Assembly: GCF_016522075.1 (NCBI RefSeq)
Contig: NZ_JAEHFW010000001.1
Location: 1,178,001-1,242,000, forward strand
DNA length: 64,000 nt
Reading direction: 5' to 3'
From: Mucilaginibacter segetis
Lineage (GTDB): Bacteria > Bacteroidota > Bacteroidia > Sphingobacteriales > Sphingobacteriaceae
Shown: one piece after another, positions 62,138-64,000 of the stretch
How the letters are laid out: each line of letters opens with the position of its first letter
How positions within the stretch are numbered: the first letter of the stretch is position 1
Notes under the pieces: generated by a model
The model's input: only the letters and a program-made list of their open reading frames with translations
Database searches by the model: none
Told to the model about the DNA's origin: nothing
Made by a program: the position numbers and the translations under genes

Positions 62138-64000
62138 TTGGAGCACCACGAGTTAACCACCGTTGAAACCGCCAGAGATCTGGGCCTTTTACCCGAAGAA
62201 TTTGAACGTATAAATGAGATATTAGGCCGCGTGCCCAACTTTACCGAATTGTCTATTTTCGCGGTAATGTGGAGCGAGCATTGTTCCTATAAAAACTCTA
62301 TCACCTGGTTAAAAACCCTGCCTAAAGATGGTCCGCGTATGTTGGCCAAAGCAGGCGAGGAAAACGCCGGATTGGTTGATCTGGGCGGCGGTGTTGGTTG
62401 TGCCTTTAAAATAGAATCACATAATCACCCCTCAGCATTAGAGCCTTATCAGGGTGCTGCAACCGGGGTGGGTGGCATCAACCGCGATATTTTTACCATG
62501 GGCGCAAGACCCATCGCACAATTGAATTCCCTTCGCTTTGGCGATCTTAAACTTGATAAAACCAAATGGCTGGTAAAGGGAGTGGTAAAAGGTATTAGCC
62601 ATTATGGTAATGCTTTTGGTATACCAACTGTTGGGGGCGAATTGTTTTTTGACGAATGCTATAACGTTAATCCTTTGGTTAATGCCATGTCGGCAGGTAT
62701 AGTAAAGGCCGGCGAAACGGTTTCTGCAACATCTTACGGAGTAGGTAACCCGGTTTATATAGTAGGCTCCGCCACAGGTAAAGATGGTATACATGGCGCG
62801 GCTTTTGCATCAAAAGATATCACGGAAGATTCTGTAAACGATTTACCTGCCGTGCAGGTAGGTGATCCTTTTCAGGAAAAGCTGCTGCTGGAAGCTACGT
62901 TGGAGGTTATAAAAACCGGAGCGGTAATTGGCATGCAGGATATGGGTGCCGCGGGTATCATCTGTTCTAATTCTGAAATGTCTGCAAAAGGCGAACACGG
63001 TATGCGTATCGATCTGGATAAAGTACCAACCCGTCAGGCTCATATGAAACCTTACGAGATCTTGCTTTCCGAATCACAGGAGCGTATGCTTATTGTGGTA
63101 CAAAAAGGGCGAGAAAAGGACGTAGAGGCTGTATTTGATAAATGGGATCTGAACTGCGCAATTATAGGCGAGGTTACTGATACACAACGCCTGGAGTATT
63201 TTATGGATGGTGTGAATGTAGCTGATGTGCCCGCCGATGATTTAGTACTTGGCGGAGGCGCACCAGTTTATGAACGTGAATATCGCGAGCCCGCTTATTT
63301 TAAGGAATATCAAAAATTTAATATAGATGATATTGCCGAGCCTGAAAATCTGGTTGAGGTAGCCGAGCATCTTATCGGTCATGTTAACATAGCATCTAAA
63401 CGCTGGGTTACAGATCAATACGACTCCATGGTTGGGGTAGCTACCATGACCACCAACCGCCCTTGTGATGCCGCGGTTGTAGGTGTAAGGGATACCGATA
63501 AAGCTATTGTGTTAACGGTAGATTGTAACTCGCGGTATGTTTATGCCGATCCGCAAAAAGGTTGTGCCATAGCGGTTGCCGAGGCTGCCCGTAATATTAC
63601 GTGTGCCGGTGGCGAGCCTGTTGCTATTACTAATTGCCTTAACTTCGGTAACCCATACAAACCTGAGGTTTACTGGCAGTTTGTAAGCGCTATAAAAGGG
63701 ATGGGCGAGGCCTGCCGTAAGTTTGAAACCCCGGTAACAGGTGGTAACGTAAGTTTTTATAATCAATCTGCAGATGGTGGCTCTGTTTTTCCTACACCAA
63801 CTATTGGTATGTTAGGAGTGATGGATGATGTATCTACACTAATGACCTCTGATTTTAAACAACCCGGTGACCTGATCTATTTAATAGGAGAGTCGGTAAA
63901 TGATATCGCTTCATCACAATATCTGGCATCGTACCATAAAATATTAGCCGCACCCGCGCCGTATTTCGATCTTGACAAAGAATACGCCATGCACCAGGTG
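62138..64000 (+). CDS. purL: Phosphoribosylformylglycinamidine synthase subunit PurL (3' end outside window)
   Basis: PurL makes FGAM from FGAR, ATP and glutamine with PurQ and PurS. The frame is open for 621 codons to the end of the window, against about 740 in the family. It starts MEHHELTTVETARDLGLLPE and has the blocks IFAVMWSEHCSYKNS, KIESHNHPSALEPYQGA (metal and substrate binding), GGINRDIFTMGARPIAQLNS and IGMQDMGAAGIICSNSEMSA. No ATG fits; TTG at 62138 gives the family N-terminus. Confidence 0.95.
   Translation, partial: MEHHELTTVETARDLGLLPEEFERINEILGRVPNFTELSIFAVMWSEHCSYKNSITWLKTLPKDGPRMLAKAGEENAGLVDLGGGVGCAFKIESHNHPSALEPYQGAATGVGGINRDIFTMGARPIAQLNSLRFGDLKLDKTKWLVKGVVKGISHYGNAFGIPTVGGELFFDECYNVNPLVNAMSAGIVKAGETVSATSYGVGNPVYIVGSATGKDGIHGAAFASKDITEDSVNDLPAVQVGDPFQEKLLLEATLEVIKTGAVIGMQDMGAAGIICSNSEMSAKGEHGMRIDLDKVPTRQAHMKPYEILLSESQERMLIVVQKGREKDVEAVFDKWDLNCAIIGEVTDTQRLEYFMDGVNVADVPADDLVLGGGAPVYEREYREPAYFKEYQKFNIDDIAEPENLVEVAEHLIGHVNIASKRWVTDQYDSMVGVATMTTNRPCDAAVVGVRDTDKAIVLTVDCNSRYVYADPQKGCAIAVAEAARNITCAGGEPVAITNCLNFGNPYKPEVYWQFVSAIKGMGEACRKFETPVTGGNVSFYNQSADGGSVFPTPTIGMLGVMDDVSTLMTSDFKQPGDLIYLIGESVNDIASSQYLASYHKILAAPAPYFDLDKEYAMHQV

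Noticed and set aside
53365..64000. purM and purL as parts of one purine operon
   Set aside because: They lie on opposite strands about 7.6 kb apart with unrelated genes and several terminators between them.

Overview
The window is ordinary chromosome from a member of the Bacteroidota, most likely the family Sphingobacteriaceae (Mucilaginibacter/Pedobacter-like). The signs are a FecR-SusC-SusD unit, Oar-like and DUF5686 outer-membrane proteins, glutamine synthetase III, a sphingolipid pathway that includes serine palmitoyltransferase, Bacteroidota promoters of the TAnnTTTG type, and few Shine-Dalgarno sequences. I see no rRNA, tRNA, CRISPR array, insertion sequence or prophage. The first gene (metallophosphoesterase) and the last (purL) run off the ends.

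Layout. 1-11.8 kb: a metallophosphoesterase, then a six-gene unit (FecR anti-sigma, SusC, SusD, DUF5689 lipoprotein, outer-membrane barrel, beta-propeller/phosphoesterase) that looks like a scavenging locus for a phosphorylated substrate. 11.8-15.4 kb: a small unknown gene and a DUF5686 outer-membrane protein behind a perfect 19-bp palindrome that carries a promoter, followed by a MarR regulator whose own promoter repeats the palindrome's half-site. 15.4-21.2 kb: a Crp/Fnr regulator, two pirins, a reverse-strand protein resembling diadenylate cyclases, and a ring-cleaving dioxygenase/esterase/acetyltransferase operon resembling the Mhq quinone-detoxification genes. The pirin and dioxygenase promoters carry matching pairs of FNR-like operators in identical geometry. 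21.2-25.7 kb: housekeeping genes (MBL hydrolase, pseudouridine synthase, ketoacyl-ACP synthase), a CAP-domain protein, and a TPR protein with a probable frameshift before its membrane anchor.

25.9-36.8 kb, all on the minus strand: a nearly complete inositol-phosphoceramide pathway. It has serine palmitoyltransferase, candidate ceramide synthase and ceramide reductase, inositol-phosphate synthase, GtrA, DUF5686, CDP-alcohol phosphatidyltransferase, DUF4833, a fatty-acid-2-hydroxylase-like protein and a PAP2/AUR1-like phosphoinositol transferase. 37-43 kb: a TolC/adaptor/RND efflux operon. 43-49.7 kb: a small outer-membrane protein, a histone-H1-like Lys/Ala protein, a pseudouridine synthase, an Rrf2 regulator, an NrtR-type Nudix regulator divergent from a carboxylesterase with palindromes between them, and lipoamide dehydrogenase. 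49.9-64 kb: an Oar-like TonB receptor, purM, a ClC channel with a small membrane protein, glutamine synthetase III and a porin separated by a very AT-rich spacer, a DUF4468-like protein, TonB and the 5' part of purL.

The regions most worth following up are the twin-operator Crp/Fnr regulon, the MarR palindrome, the sphingolipid cluster with its uncharacterised members, and the poly-A frameshift.
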